From Phycisphaeraceae bacterium (GTDB lineage Bacteria > Planctomycetota > Phycisphaerae > Phycisphaerales > SM1A02): 64,000 nt of DNA. The stretch is taken from the NCBI GenBank assembly GCA_019636755.1, contig JAHBWZ010000009.1, positions 62,001 to 126,000 of the forward strand. The letters are read 5' to 3'. The first letter of the stretch is position 1; the number at the start of each line of letters is the position of its first letter. The translations under genes and the position numbers were made by a program. Shown one piece after another: positions 1-8,838 of this stretch. The notes below the pieces were generated by a model, which did no database searches, was not told where the DNA came from, and saw only the letters and a list, made by a program, of their open reading frames with translations.

Positions 1-1092
1 CGCCAGGCACGCCGCGGCCGCCTGCAGCGCCGAGGACCCCGCCCCGTGCTGCCCCAGCATCGACTTGATCGAGTGCACGGGAAGCGATGCGAACGAGTCG
101 CCGAAGACCGCGGCCAGCGCGCGGGCCTCCACGCGGTCGTAGACCACGGACGACGATCCATTCGCGTTGTACGCGTCGACATCCGCCGGATTCCAGCCGG
201 CATCCGCGAGCAGCGCGCGAAGGACCCGCGCACAGGGTGCGATGTCCTCGTCCGGCTCGGTCGCGCTGTACCGCCGTGACCCGCTGGCATCCTGCCGGTA
301 GCCGACGCACCGCGCATAGATCCGCGCCCCGCGACGGCGCGCGTGCGCCTCCGACTCCAGCAGCAGCGCCGCGGCGCCTTCGCCGATGACGTTGCCGCCC
401 CGTCCCCGATCGAAGGGTCGTGAGGCCCGGCCCGGCTCGTCGTTGTAGCGGACGACGAGGGCACCGGCGGCGTTCAGCGACGCAAGGACCTCGGGCACGA
501 CCTCGCAGTCGGTCCCGATCGCGAGCATGACATCCGCCTCGCCCGCCTCGATCAGCCGCGCCGCGTGACCGACGGCATCGATGCCGCTGTTGCAGCCGCA
601 CGTGGTGGTCCCGACCGGTCCGCGGAGGTCGAAGGAACTGGCCAGCAGGCAGGTCGCGGAGTGATTGAAGAGATGGAACGCGGCGTGCGCCGGAATGCGA
701 CCGGACGGGTCCACGCGCGCCCGCGCCGCGGCCTCGCGCATCGCCTCCAGGTTGCCGACGGACGACCCGATGACGATGCCCGCGCGCTCCGGGTCGATCG
801 GGCGATCGGGAATCGCGGCGTCGAACCACGCGAGTTGAGCGGCGGCCAGCGCGAATTGCGTCGGTCGTGGAAGCCGGCGGGCCAGCGCCGCGCCCGCGGG
901 CACGATGGCGTCGAGATTGAGTTCCCTGACCTCCGCCGCGATCTTCGACGGACTGTCGGTCGCATCGCAGAGCGTGATCGGCCCGAAGCCATGCCGGCCG
1001 GCGAGGAGATTCGGCCAGAAGACGTCGTGCCCGACGCCGACCGCGCTGATCGGCCCGAGCCCGGTGACGACGACCCGTGAGAATCCAGCCAT
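1..1092 (-). CDS. Beta-ketoacyl-ACP synthase-like protein (KAS II/FabF fold), 3' end outside the window
   Basis: 364 codons are visible and the C-terminus is cut by the window edge. The start ATG at 1092 follows an AGGGAG site. The N-terminus (VVVTGLGPISAVG) and the GHAARLIEAGEADVML stretch after the nucleophile elbow are typical of condensing enzymes. Aligned on GHAAR, the nucleophile is the second Cys of TTTCGCNSG. The family normally uses Cys-His-His. Here the first His motif (NAHG) reads NANG near 160-180, and the second (KSxxGH) reads KSMLGQ near 46-75, so both catalytic histidines appear to be replaced (Asn and Gln) while Cys and the KS lysine remain. The protein may be a divergent ketosynthase or a chain-length-factor-like partner rather than a standard FabF. 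The family is certain; the activity is not. Confidence 0.85.
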   Translation of the reverse strand, partial: MAGFSRVVVTGLGPISAVGVGHDVFWPNLLAGRHGFGPITLCDATDSPSKIAAEVRELNLDAIVPAGAALARRLPRPTQFALAAAQLAWFDAAIPDRPIDPERAGIVIGSSVGNLEAMREAAARARVDPSGRIPAHAAFHLFNHSATCLLASSFDLRGPVGTTTCGCNSGIDAVGHAARLIEAGEADVMLAIGTDCEVVPEVLASLNAAGALVVRYNDEPGRASRPFDRGRGGNVIGEGAAALLLESEAHARRRGARIYARCVGYRQDASGSRRYSATEPDEDIAPCARVLRALLADAGWNPADVDAYNANGSSSVVYDRVEARALAAVFGDSFASLPVHSIKSMLGQHGAGSSALQAAAACLA

Positions 1093-1532
1093 CGACGCCG
1101 TCTCCCTGGGCGTGCCGTCCGCCTCCACCGGAGCGCCACCGAAGCGCCGGCCCGGCCGCGCCCTGCCCAGAGAGCGTACCGGTCCCGCGCCAGCGGCGCG
1201 CCGCATCGCCCCCCGACCGGACCGATCCGATGCCCATCGGTCCGGCGCCGGAAATGAGGCAGGATGGGCAATCCGGGTCGCCGCGCGCGGAGGCCCGCGC
1301 GCCGGGCATGCGGCGACGGCGGAATCCGCGCGGCGCGGCGGGCGCCCGAACCGGCGCGGTCGACATGGCGCAAGTTCGGCGCAGAGTCGCCTTTACGCAA
1401 TCTCAACTTGCGTCGCCTCGCCGAACGGGTACACTCCGGTCCAGAGGCGGCCGACCGTCGTGGCTCCGGAGGAGAAGCCACGGCACGGCCGCCTTTGCCA
1501 TGTCCGCAGCGCGTGCACGGAACCGGGCGCGT
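1093..1532. other. Intergenic region, no gene recognised
   Basis: This is the 440-bp gap between the ketosynthase start and the end of the prenyltransferase gene. Open frames here lack family resemblance and look like shadows. It presumably holds the promoter of the ketosynthase, but I see no convincing -10/-35 pair. Confidence 0.5.
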
Positions 1533-2552
1533 TCAGCGCATCCGGTAGCCGATCTGGCGATCGCCGTACCCCGACACCTCGCGGATGATCGTCATCAATC
1601 CGAAGCCGAGCAGCGCGAACAGGCCCAGCCACAGCGCCTCGCGGAGCAGCCCGAGACCGAGGAGCCACGCCGCGCTGTAGAGGCTCTGCCACAGGGCACC
1701 GTACCGGCGCAGTTTCTCGGCCGCCGCGCGCGGCGGCGCCTTGGTCTTCCAGCGTGCCACGAGTACGAACCCGGCGACCGCGATCAGCGGCGGAATGCAC
1801 GCCAGCAGGAGCCGCGAGCGATCACGGCCCGTCGCACCGATGACGTCCGTGATCTCCGTGACCGGCACGGACTCGGCCGGCACCGTCGTGACGCTGCTGA
1901 GGGTCGGAAGCAGCAGGAGCACGAGCGAAAGGCCGACCCAGCCGGCGACCAGGACCGTGACGGCCCGTCGCGTGAAGCGCGGCCGCTTGTCCTCGAAGCG
2001 ATAGACCGCGGCGTGCACGACCATCGTGTGCGTCATGACGAGCCAGACCGGGAGCGTGAAGACGAGTTCGCGCGCGGGAATGAACATGTGCGCCGCGTGC
2101 ACGAGGCCGAGCGTCAGGATGCCGACCGACGGGATGTACTTTCCGGTCGCGTTGTAGAAGAGGATTCCGGTCGCGGTCACCATCGTCACGCACACGGCCC
2201 AGACCCCGAGCAGTGCCGCGCCGAGAACCGCGACGATGAGTGCCGCCACCGCCACGACGACCGCCTGGCCTGCCTTGATCCGGCCGGCGGGAATCGGGCG
2301 ATCGGGACTGAACGTGGCATCCTGCCGCACATCGAGCACGTCGTTGAGCGACGCGCCGCACGCATAGAGACCGATGGCGACCAGGGCGCTCGCGGCCAGC
2401 GCCCAGGGCAGCGCGAGCGTGGGCGAACCGGCGAGGCCGGTGCCCGAGTGCTGAAGCAGCACGATGAACCAGATGTCGCTCACCGCCCCGAACGCGGCGG
2501 AGAGCCGGGTGAGCTGAATCGCGGTGAATACGCGGACGAGCAGGCGACCCAC
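1533..2552 (-). CDS. UbiA-family membrane prenyltransferase
   Basis: A 339-residue polytopic membrane protein. UbiA enzymes transfer a prenyl chain from a diphosphate to an aromatic or lipid acceptor at the membrane. The first Asp-rich motif is present (NDVLDVRQD, followed by SPDRPIPAGRI, as in UbiA), and a second acidic site (YRFEDKRPRFTRR) sits further on. At least seven hydrophobic segments are visible. The frame stays open far upstream, but the translation before about 2552 is Arg/Gly/Pro-rich and not family-like. A GTG at 2552, about 17 nt after a GAGGGAG sequence, is my best start; a CTG slightly upstream is possible. The substrate cannot be told from the sequence. It is divergent from ribH. 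Confidence 0.82.
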   Translation of the reverse strand: MGRLLVRVFTAIQLTRLSAAFGAVSDIWFIVLLQHSGTGLAGSPTLALPWALAASALVAIGLYACGASLNDVLDVRQDATFSPDRPIPAGRIKAGQAVVVAVAALIVAVLGAALLGVWAVCVTMVTATGILFYNATGKYIPSVGILTLGLVHAAHMFIPARELVFTLPVWLVMTHTMVVHAAVYRFEDKRPRFTRRAVTVLVAGWVGLSLVLLLLPTLSSVTTVPAESVPVTEITDVIGATGRDRSRLLLACIPPLIAVAGFVLVARWKTKAPPRAAAEKLRRYGALWQSLYSAAWLLGLGLLREALWLGLFALLGFGLMTIIREVSGYGDRQIGYRMR

Positions 2553-2817
2553 AGACAGTCCGTTGCGAACTCCCTCGGTGGATGAGGCGCGCGTCCGGAT
2601 CCGGCCGCTCGCCGCACCGGAACGGAATCCGCGGCCCGGGGTCGCGTCCGGGCGCGGCCGCGCGATGCCTCCGACCCGTGCCCGGCGCCGGGCGCGCACA
2701 GCCCGAGGGAGTTCTGCAACGGGCCGCGCGGTGCGGATGGTACCGCCGGCAGCGCACCGCCCGTCGGCGTTCCCGGAGACCGGGTGCCCGGTCGCGGCCG
2801 GATCCACAGGGCGCCGC

Positions 2818-2823
2818 TACCAT
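2818..2823 (+). promoter_or_regulatory. Likely -10 element of ribH-nusB-ftsY (TACCAT), nearly leaderless
   Basis: TACCAT ends 9 nt before the ribH ATG at 2833, so transcription would start within a few bases of the start codon. No Shine-Dalgarno is present. The same geometry recurs at six other genes in the window. Confidence 0.55.
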
Positions 2824-2832
2824 GGCGACCCC

Positions 2833-3309
2833 ATGCGCACCGAGCCCGAGGCGAACATCGTCGCCGAAGACTTCCGTCCGGCGATCGTCGTGAGCCGGTA
2901 TCACGCCGAGGTCACGTCGCGCCTGGTCGACGGAGCGCTCGCCGCGCTCGTCGCGATGGGGGGGCGCGCCGCGGCCGTGCGGATCGTCGATGCGCCGGGC
3001 ACGTTCGAGATCCCGGTCATCGCCCTGCACCTCGCCCGCATGGATGCCGTCCACGCCGTCGTCACCCTGGGGTGCGTGATCCGCGGCGAGACACCGCACG
3101 ACCGTGCCATCGTTCGAGCCACGGCCGAGGGCCTGCAGCACGTCGCGCTCCAGGCAGGCAAGCCCGTGGCGTTCGGCATCCTGACGGTCCTGACGATGGC
3201 CCAGGCGGAGGCGAGGTCCGGCGGCACCCACGGAAACAAGGGGCGCGAAGCGATGCGGGCGGCGGCCGCCGCATGGAACACCCTCCGGGCACTGCGAGGC
3301 ACGACATGA
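2833..3309 (+). CDS. ribH: 6,7-dimethyl-8-ribityllumazine synthase
   Basis: 158 residues, the usual length. It condenses 5-amino-6-ribitylamino-uracil with 3,4-dihydroxy-2-butanone 4-phosphate to lumazine, the penultimate step of riboflavin synthesis, in the cytoplasm. Diagnostic motifs are present: GTFEIP, then the phosphate-binding GCVIRGETPHD with the catalytic His, then FGILT and the C-terminal GNKGREA. ATG 2833 is chosen because the family N-terminus (xxEGxxxAxxFRxAIVVSRY) begins just after it; the frame continues upstream with unrelated sequence. Its stop overlaps the nusB start (ATGA), so the two are translationally coupled. Confidence 0.96.
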   Translation: MRTEPEANIVAEDFRPAIVVSRYHAEVTSRLVDGALAALVAMGGRAAAVRIVDAPGTFEIPVIALHLARMDAVHAVVTLGCVIRGETPHDRAIVRATAEGLQHVALQAGKPVAFGILTVLTMAQAEARSGGTHGNKGREAMRAAAAAWNTLRALRGTT

Positions 3310-3818
3310 TGCGGCCGTCCGAAGCGCGCGACGCCAGGCGATGCGCGATCCAGGCGCTCTTCCAGTTCGATCTCTCCGGCACCGACGACATGGACCTGGT
3401 CCGCGCGTCGCTGGCGGACAGCGGCGCGTCCGAGTCCGCGCAGTCCGCCGGCTTCGACCTCGCCCGCGCCACCTGGGACGATCGCGCCTCCGCAGACGCC
3501 GTCATCGCCCCGCTCACGCCGGAGTGGCCGCTCCACCGGCAGCCGGCCGTGGATCGGAACATCCTGCGCCTCGCGTGGCACGAGATGGTCTCGGGTCATG
3601 CCCCGCCGAAGGTCGTGATCAACGAGGCGGTCGAAATTGCCCGCGAGTTCAGCACCGACCGCTCCCCGCTCTTCATCAACGGCGTCCTGGACAGGATCTG
3701 GAAGAACATGCGGCGCGACGCGGGCGAAGTCGTCGAGGACGACGACGCACCGGCGATCGTCGAGGGTGTGCTGAACGGCGCCGAACCCGGCGGCGGAGAG
3801 GGATCGATGCCGGCCTGA
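3306..3818 (+). CDS. nusB: Transcription antitermination factor NusB
   Basis: 170 residues. NusB binds boxA RNA with NusE (S10) and supports rRNA antitermination. The N-terminal helix (ARRCAIQALFQFD), the central RNILRLAWHEM and the C-terminal VVINEAVEIAREFST...FINGVLDRI match the family. There are two adjacent ATGs (3306 and 3309); the first overlaps the ribH stop. An acidic tail of about 30 residues (EVVEDDDAP...) extends past the usual end. The ribH-nusB pairing is common in bacteria and supports both calls. Confidence 0.95.
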   Translation: MMRPSEARDARRCAIQALFQFDLSGTDDMDLVRASLADSGASESAQSAGFDLARATWDDRASADAVIAPLTPEWPLHRQPAVDRNILRLAWHEMVSGHAPPKVVINEAVEIAREFSTDRSPLFINGVLDRIWKNMRRDAGEVVEDDDAPAIVEGVLNGAEPGGGEGSMPA

Positions 3819-3842
3819 TGCCGGCGGAAACAGGCGCGACGC

Positions 3843-4784
3843 ATGGGTCTCTTCCGTTCCACGTTCACCGCGATCCGCCGGGGGCTCGCCCGCACACGGG
3901 ACGCGTTCGCGGGCACGCTGCGCACGCTCCTGACCGGGCAGCGGCTGAGCGAGGATCTCATCGACCAGATCGAGCGGACGCTCATCACCGGGGACGTCGG
4001 CGTCCACATGACCGGGTCGATCGTGACCGACCTCCGCGCCAGCTTCCGGCGCGGCGAGATCGAGCGGGGCGAGGATGCGCTCGAGTTCCTGAAGCGCCGC
4101 CTCCGGGAGTCGTGGAAGGACGCGGACCGCTCGCTCGCCCGCGCCGCGGAGAAGCCGACGGTGATCCTCGTCGCCGGCGTGAACGGCGCCGGGAAGACGA
4201 CGAGCGTCGCGAAGATCGCGCGGAGCCTCCGCGAGGAAGGCCGCACGGTCCTGCTCGCGGCCGCGGACACGTTCCGGGCGGGTGCGATCGAGCAGCTCGC
4301 CGTCTGGGCGAAGCGGCTGAACGTGGATCTCGTCCGCGGCCAGCCCGGGGCCGATCCCGCCGCGGTCGTCTTCGATGCCGCCGAGGCCGCCGTCGCGCGC
4401 GGCGTGGACGTTCTGCTGATCGACACCGCCGGCCGCCTGCACACGCAGGAACATCTCATGCGCGAACTCACGAAGATCCGGCGCGTCGTCGAGCGCCGGA
4501 TCCCGGGCGCGCCGCACGAGGTCCTGCTGGTCCTCGATGCGACCGCCGGCCAGAACGCGATCGAGCAGGCGAAGATCTTCAGCCGCGCGATCGACGTCAC
4601 CGGCATCTTCCTCGCCAAGCTCGACGGCACCGCGCGCGGCGGCATCGTCCTTGCCGTCCAGCAGGAACTCGGCATCCCGGTCAAACTCGTCGGCGTGGGC
4701 GAGCGACCCGAGGACGTGGAGCCGTTCGACCCCGCGACATTCGTCGAGGCGATGTTCGCGCTGCCGGAAAATGCGGCCACCTGA
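3843..4784 (+). CDS. ftsY: Signal recognition particle receptor FtsY
   Basis: 313 residues. FtsY is the SRP-receptor GTPase that docks ribosome-SRP complexes at the membrane. The N-terminal four-helix N domain is followed by the G domain: P-loop GVNGAGKTTSVAKIA, the ADTFRAGAIEQL insertion box, DTAGRLH (G3), TKIRRV, LDATAGQNA, and the G4 motif LAKLDGTARGG with GVGERPEDVEPFD at the end. The long acidic A domain of E. coli FtsY is absent, which is usual outside Proteobacteria. It begins 24 bp after nusB and is probably in the same operon. Confidence 0.96.
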   Translation: MGLFRSTFTAIRRGLARTRDAFAGTLRTLLTGQRLSEDLIDQIERTLITGDVGVHMTGSIVTDLRASFRRGEIERGEDALEFLKRRLRESWKDADRSLARAAEKPTVILVAGVNGAGKTTSVAKIARSLREEGRTVLLAAADTFRAGAIEQLAVWAKRLNVDLVRGQPGADPAAVVFDAAEAAVARGVDVLLIDTAGRLHTQEHLMRELTKIRRVVERRIPGAPHEVLLVLDATAGQNAIEQAKIFSRAIDVTGIFLAKLDGTARGGIVLAVQQELGIPVKLVGVGERPEDVEPFDPATFVEAMFALPENAAT

Positions 4785-4832
4785 GCACGCGTGCCCGACC
4801 CTCGACGGACCGGCGCCGGTGGGCCCATCCGG

Positions 4833-4838
4833 TATCAT
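4833..4838 (+). promoter_or_regulatory. Likely -10 element of the lptD-like gene (TATCAT), nearly leaderless
   Basis: TATCAT ends 9 nt before the ATG at 4848. There is no ribosome-binding site between them. It lies in the 63-bp gap after ftsY. Confidence 0.55.
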
Positions 4839-4847
4839 CCCGGCCTG

Positions 4848-7800
4848 ATGCGTTGCACCGCGCCCCTCCGTCCGGCCGCTCCCGTGCGTGCGGCGTCCGC
4901 CTCCCGCGGGCAACACGTCACGCGTGCCCTCGTCGCGCTGCTCGCGCTCCTGGTCATGGCGCCACCCGCACCCGCGCAGGAGGCGCGGGAGATCCGGATC
5001 GACGGCGACCGACTCAGCGGATTCGTGCTTCCGATCGAGCCGCTCGCCGCGGAGACGACCTTCCAGTCGCTCCGCGCACGCGTCTGGCGCGTCGACGACA
5101 CGCAGCGCATCCGGCTCGACGGCCGCGTCATCGTGCGCATCGGCCGATCGGAGTTCCGATCCGAGTCCGCCTTCGTGTGGATCAACCGGCTTCCGTCCGC
5201 GGCCGGGCCGATCAACCAGATCGCCATCTACTTCGATCGCCTGAACGACTCGCTGCGACCGACGGGAACATCCGCGGCCGGGCGGGAACTGCTCATCACC
5301 GCGAGCACACGGGGCGGCATCGATCTCACCGTGCCCCTGGTCGACGAGGGCGCCCCGCCGGAGACCGCCGAGCGGCGGCGGGCCGAACGCGCGCTCAGTC
5401 TGCACCTGCGCCGGCTGCGCGCCGACCTGCCGCCGATCGCTCCCCGGCTCACGTGGGAGCCCGGCGAGGCGCGGGCGGGGCTCGACACCCGCGATCTTCC
5501 CGAGCGACTGCCGCTTCCCGCGGGCCTGGATCAGCCGGCGTGGCTGCTCGACCCCGGCGCCCTCGTCTCGCTCTCCGCCGGCGAAATCGAGTTCTCCCGC
5601 GGCGACCTTGAGAACGTCATCACCGCGGTGGGCGGTGTGACCGTCGAGTACACCGCGCGGCAGCGGGACCCCTCCGGACGACGCCCGTCCCGCCTGACGC
5701 TCACGGCGTCGCGCGCCGTCCTCTTCGCCGCGCCCGGCGCGGTCATGGAGATGGCGGACCGCGAGGTCAGCGCGGCCGACCTCCATGGCATCTACCTCGA
5801 GGGCGCCGCGACGGTCATCGCGGACGACGACCGCTATCGCGTCACCGCCGCACATGCGTACTACGACTTCCGTTCGGGCCGCGCGATCATGCGCGACAGC
5901 GTGCTCCGGACGACGATCCGGGATTCGCGCAGGCCCCTCACCGCGCGGGCCCGGGAGCTGCGCCAGGTCGCGGAGACGGAGTGGATCGCCCGCCGCGTCC
6001 AGGTCGCGGCAAGCGAGTTCCATACCGGGCACCTGGCGATCGGCGCCGAGCACCTGCGACTGACGCAGTCGGTCCCCGGTGCGGACGACGATGACGCCGG
6101 CACACCGCGGGAGACCGTCCTGGATGCGCGCGAGGTGACCTTCCGGGTGGACGGCACGCCGGTGCTGTGGTGGCCGCACTTCCGCGGCACGATCGACCAG
6201 GTCCCTCTGAACTCCGTCTCGCTGCGCGGCGGCAGCGACACCGGAATCGGCCTCGCGACGAACTGGAACCCCTGGGCCCTGGCAGGGACCCAGGCGCCCG
6301 ACGGCGCGCGCACGGACCTTCGCCTCGACTGGTTCTCGAAGCGCGGACCCGCCACGGGCGTGCGCCACCGCATGGAGTCCGGCGGCTTCCGGTCGGATGT
6401 GGATCTCTACGCGCTGCTCGACGACGACGGCGAGGACCGCACGACCGCCGGACGCCGCGTCCGTCACGACGGTGACTTCCGGGGCATCGGCGCGGCCGAA
6501 CTCTCCTGGCTCGCGGCACCGGAACTGCTGGCGCAGGCGCAGGGTGCGGTCTTCACCGACGCAACGTTCGCCAATGCATGGCGGACCGGTGATTTCGAGA
6601 CGCGGCGGGAGTACGAGACCAGTGCATTCGTGCGATGGCAGCGCGACCGCGCCGCGCTGACCGCGTATGCCCGCTATGAGCCGAATGACTTCCTCTCGAA
6701 CGGCTGGCTCCTGGGCAGCCAGGCGTACTCGGTCGATCGCCTTCCGGAGTTCGCGTACCGCCGGATCGGCGATCCGGTGTGGAGCCTCTTCACCGTCTCG
6801 AGCGAGACGCGGGTCGGTCGCGTCCGCATCCGTCCCGTGCGTTCGACGCCGCGGGAACTCGGGCTGCCCGGCGCCGCGTTCGGGCTCGGCCTCGACGATC
6901 CGATCGAGGATCTCTTCATCGCCGGCGGCATCACCACGCGGACCGTCACGCGCTTCGACACGCGGCACGAGGTGACGATGCCGTTCAACTGGTCGTGGCT
7001 GCGGATCACGCCGTTCCTCGTCGGGCGCCTCTCCGCCTATGACCATGACTTCGCCGAGTTGAGCCCGGACGCGGACACGACGGCCACCTGGGGCGCCGCG
7101 GGCATCCGCGCGGCGGCGCGGTTTCAGCGCATCGATGACGCCGTGACCAGCCGCATCCTGGATCTGCACCGGCTGCGCCACATCGTCGAACCCAGCGTGT
7201 CGATCTGGTACGCCGTCGGGTCATCGCCGGAGGGGTCGTATCCCGTCTACGACCTCGACGTGGAGGGCGCCGCGCAGGGCGCGGTGACGCGGCTGGGCCT
7301 GAGGAACACGCTGCAGACACAGCGCGGCGGGTTCGGCCAGTGGCAGACGGTGGAGGTCCTCACCCTGGATGCCGCCGTGGTCCTCGCCAGCGACGATGCC
7401 GACCGCACCTCGCCCATCCCGCGCGTCTTCGAGAGCCGGCCGGAACTCTCCCGCCTCGGCGACTACGCGGAAGCCAGCGCCGTCTGGCAGGCGACGAACG
7501 CTCTCGCGGTCAGCGGCGTGCTGCTCTACGGCCTCGACGACGACCGCGTCCTGATGAGTTCCGCGGGGGCCGAACTCCGGCACTCGGACGTCTTCACGAC
7601 GTACGTCGAGTACCGCCACATCCAGCCCGCGCAGTCCGAACTGCTCTCGCTGGGCTGGGTGTACCGCCTGACGCCGACCTATCGCGTCTCCCTCTACCCG
7701 CAGTGGGACTTCCGGGAGGACGACCTGCGCTCGATCAACGTGCGGATCATGCGTTCGTTCCCCGATTTCGACTTCGCGATCGGTCTCACGTATGACCGCA

Positions 7801-7850
7801 TCCGGGACGAGACGAGTGTCGCCGCGTCACTGAACGTGGCGAAGTTCTGA
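4848..7850 (+). CDS. LPS-assembly outer-membrane protein, LptA-like N-terminus and LptD barrel
   Basis: 1,000 residues. A signal peptide (VTRALVALLALLVMAPPAPA-Q) is followed by a periplasmic part with OstA/LptA-like repeats (VEYTARQRDPSG...LTLTASRAVLF, then GIYLEGAATVIADDDRYRVTAAHAYYDF) and, from about residue 450, an LptD-type barrel. There the family pattern is clear: conversion of an internal path (VLWWPHFRGTIDQVPLNSVSLRGG), SEYDS-like strands, and the closing RPVYRVSLYPQWDF-like end with alternating aromatic residues. LptD inserts LPS into the outer leaflet of the outer membrane. ATG 4848 is chosen for the signal peptide and the -10 element just before it. The extended N-terminus may do part of LptA's work; that is inference. 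Confidence 0.85.
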   Translation: MRCTAPLRPAAPVRAASASRGQHVTRALVALLALLVMAPPAPAQEAREIRIDGDRLSGFVLPIEPLAAETTFQSLRARVWRVDDTQRIRLDGRVIVRIGRSEFRSESAFVWINRLPSAAGPINQIAIYFDRLNDSLRPTGTSAAGRELLITASTRGGIDLTVPLVDEGAPPETAERRRAERALSLHLRRLRADLPPIAPRLTWEPGEARAGLDTRDLPERLPLPAGLDQPAWLLDPGALVSLSAGEIEFSRGDLENVITAVGGVTVEYTARQRDPSGRRPSRLTLTASRAVLFAAPGAVMEMADREVSAADLHGIYLEGAATVIADDDRYRVTAAHAYYDFRSGRAIMRDSVLRTTIRDSRRPLTARARELRQVAETEWIARRVQVAASEFHTGHLAIGAEHLRLTQSVPGADDDDAGTPRETVLDAREVTFRVDGTPVLWWPHFRGTIDQVPLNSVSLRGGSDTGIGLATNWNPWALAGTQAPDGARTDLRLDWFSKRGPATGVRHRMESGGFRSDVDLYALLDDDGEDRTTAGRRVRHDGDFRGIGAAELSWLAAPELLAQAQGAVFTDATFANAWRTGDFETRREYETSAFVRWQRDRAALTAYARYEPNDFLSNGWLLGSQAYSVDRLPEFAYRRIGDPVWSLFTVSSETRVGRVRIRPVRSTPRELGLPGAAFGLGLDDPIEDLFIAGGITTRTVTRFDTRHEVTMPFNWSWLRITPFLVGRLSAYDHDFAELSPDADTTATWGAAGIRAAARFQRIDDAVTSRILDLHRLRHIVEPSVSIWYAVGSSPEGSYPVYDLDVEGAAQGAVTRLGLRNTLQTQRGGFGQWQTVEVLTLDAAVVLASDDADRTSPIPRVFESRPELSRLGDYAEASAVWQATNALAVSGVLLYGLDDDRVLMSSAGAELRHSDVFTTYVEYRHIQPAQSELLSLGWVYRLTPTYRVSLYPQWDFREDDLRSINVRIMRSFPDFDFAIGLTYDRIRDETSVAASLNVAKF

Positions 7851-7929
7851 GACCGCCCGCGGGTATGCCTCGCACACGGACCACCGACGGTGAACGGCGC
7901 CGGCGCGGCACGCGCGCCCGCGCCCCGGC

Positions 7930-8838
7930 TCAGGCACGACCGCGGAGGAACCGCACGCGCTCCCGGTCCTCGCTGTCCAGGTGATCCTCCGGCGTCCAGA
8001 CGGCCAGGTCGAGCGCGGTGTGCGCCGGACTCGCCAGGGCGCGCAGCGGCTCGATGTCCTCCAGGGCGGCCCGGATCAGCGCGACGGACGCGGCGACGGC
8101 ACGATCCAGGTTCCCGATGATCTCCCTGAGCAGGGACGCCCGCTCACCACCCGGGCGATCGCGCCAGCAGTCGTAATCCGTGGCGAGTCCGACCAGCGCA
8201 TAGGCCATGCACGCTTCCCGGCAGAGCCGCGCTTCCGGCAGTGCCGTCATGCCGACCACGTCCGCACCCCAGGCGCGATACATCATGCTCTCGGCGCGGG
8301 TGGAGAAGGACGGCCCCTCGATGCAGAGGTAGGTCCCGCGGCCATGGACGCGCGCCTCCGGCAGCCGCCCCGCGGCCGACGCCAGCCACGCGTGCATGGT
8401 CGCGCAGACGGGATCGGCCATCTCGACGTGGACCGCGGCGGACTCGAAGAACGAACGCGGCCGCCCGTCGGTGCGATCGATGCACTGGTCGATCAGGACC
8501 AGGTCGCCCGGCTGGATCGCCTCCCGCAGCGAACCGACCGCGCCGGACGCAAGCACGTGGGTACAGCCGAGCATGCGCAGCGCCCAGAGGTTGGCGCGGT
8601 ACGGCACGCGCGAGGGCATGAAACGGTGACCGTCGCCGTGCCGGCGCAGCATCGCGATCGGCACGCCGTTCCACGTCCCGGTGACGATCGGCGCGCTCGG
8701 AGAACCGAACGGCGTCTCGATCTCGTGGAGCCGGGTGCCCGCGGGAGACATGCCGTCGGACAGCGCCTCGCCCAGCCCGCTGCCGCCGATGATGCCGACC
8801 CGGCCGATCGATCCCGTCGCGCCTTCGTGCTGGCTCAT
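7930..8838 (-). CDS. mtnP: S-methyl-5'-thioadenosine phosphorylase
   Basis: 302 residues. It phosphorolyses methylthioadenosine to adenine and methylthioribose 1-phosphate in methionine salvage. Family motifs: GIIGGSGL at the N-terminus, RHGDGH (phosphate site), PYRANLWALRMLGC, VLIDQCIDRT, IEGPSFSTRAESMMYRAWGADVVGMT (nucleoside/ribose site) and the LATDYDCW base-recognition region. The ATG at 8838 overlaps the rsmA stop (ATGA), so the gene can be coupled to rsmA. A TACGAT 6 nt upstream of the ATG could also drive it separately. About 40 residues at the C-terminus (WTPEDHLDSEDRERVRFLRGRA) are beyond the core. Confidence 0.93.
   Translation of the reverse strand: MSQHEGATGSIGRVGIIGGSGLGEALSDGMSPAGTRLHEIETPFGSPSAPIVTGTWNGVPIAMLRRHGDGHRFMPSRVPYRANLWALRMLGCTHVLASGAVGSLREAIQPGDLVLIDQCIDRTDGRPRSFFESAAVHVEMADPVCATMHAWLASAAGRLPEARVHGRGTYLCIEGPSFSTRAESMMYRAWGADVVGMTALPEARLCREACMAYALVGLATDYDCWRDRPGGERASLLREIIGNLDRAVAASVALIRAALEDIEPLRALASPAHTALDLAVWTPEDHLDSEDRERVRFLRGRA

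Noticed and set aside
2901-7181. 1,426-codon minus-strand open frame
   Set aside because: It is the antisense shadow of nusB, ftsY and the lptD-like gene; composition is Arg/Asp/Gly-rich as expected for GC-rich antisense frames.
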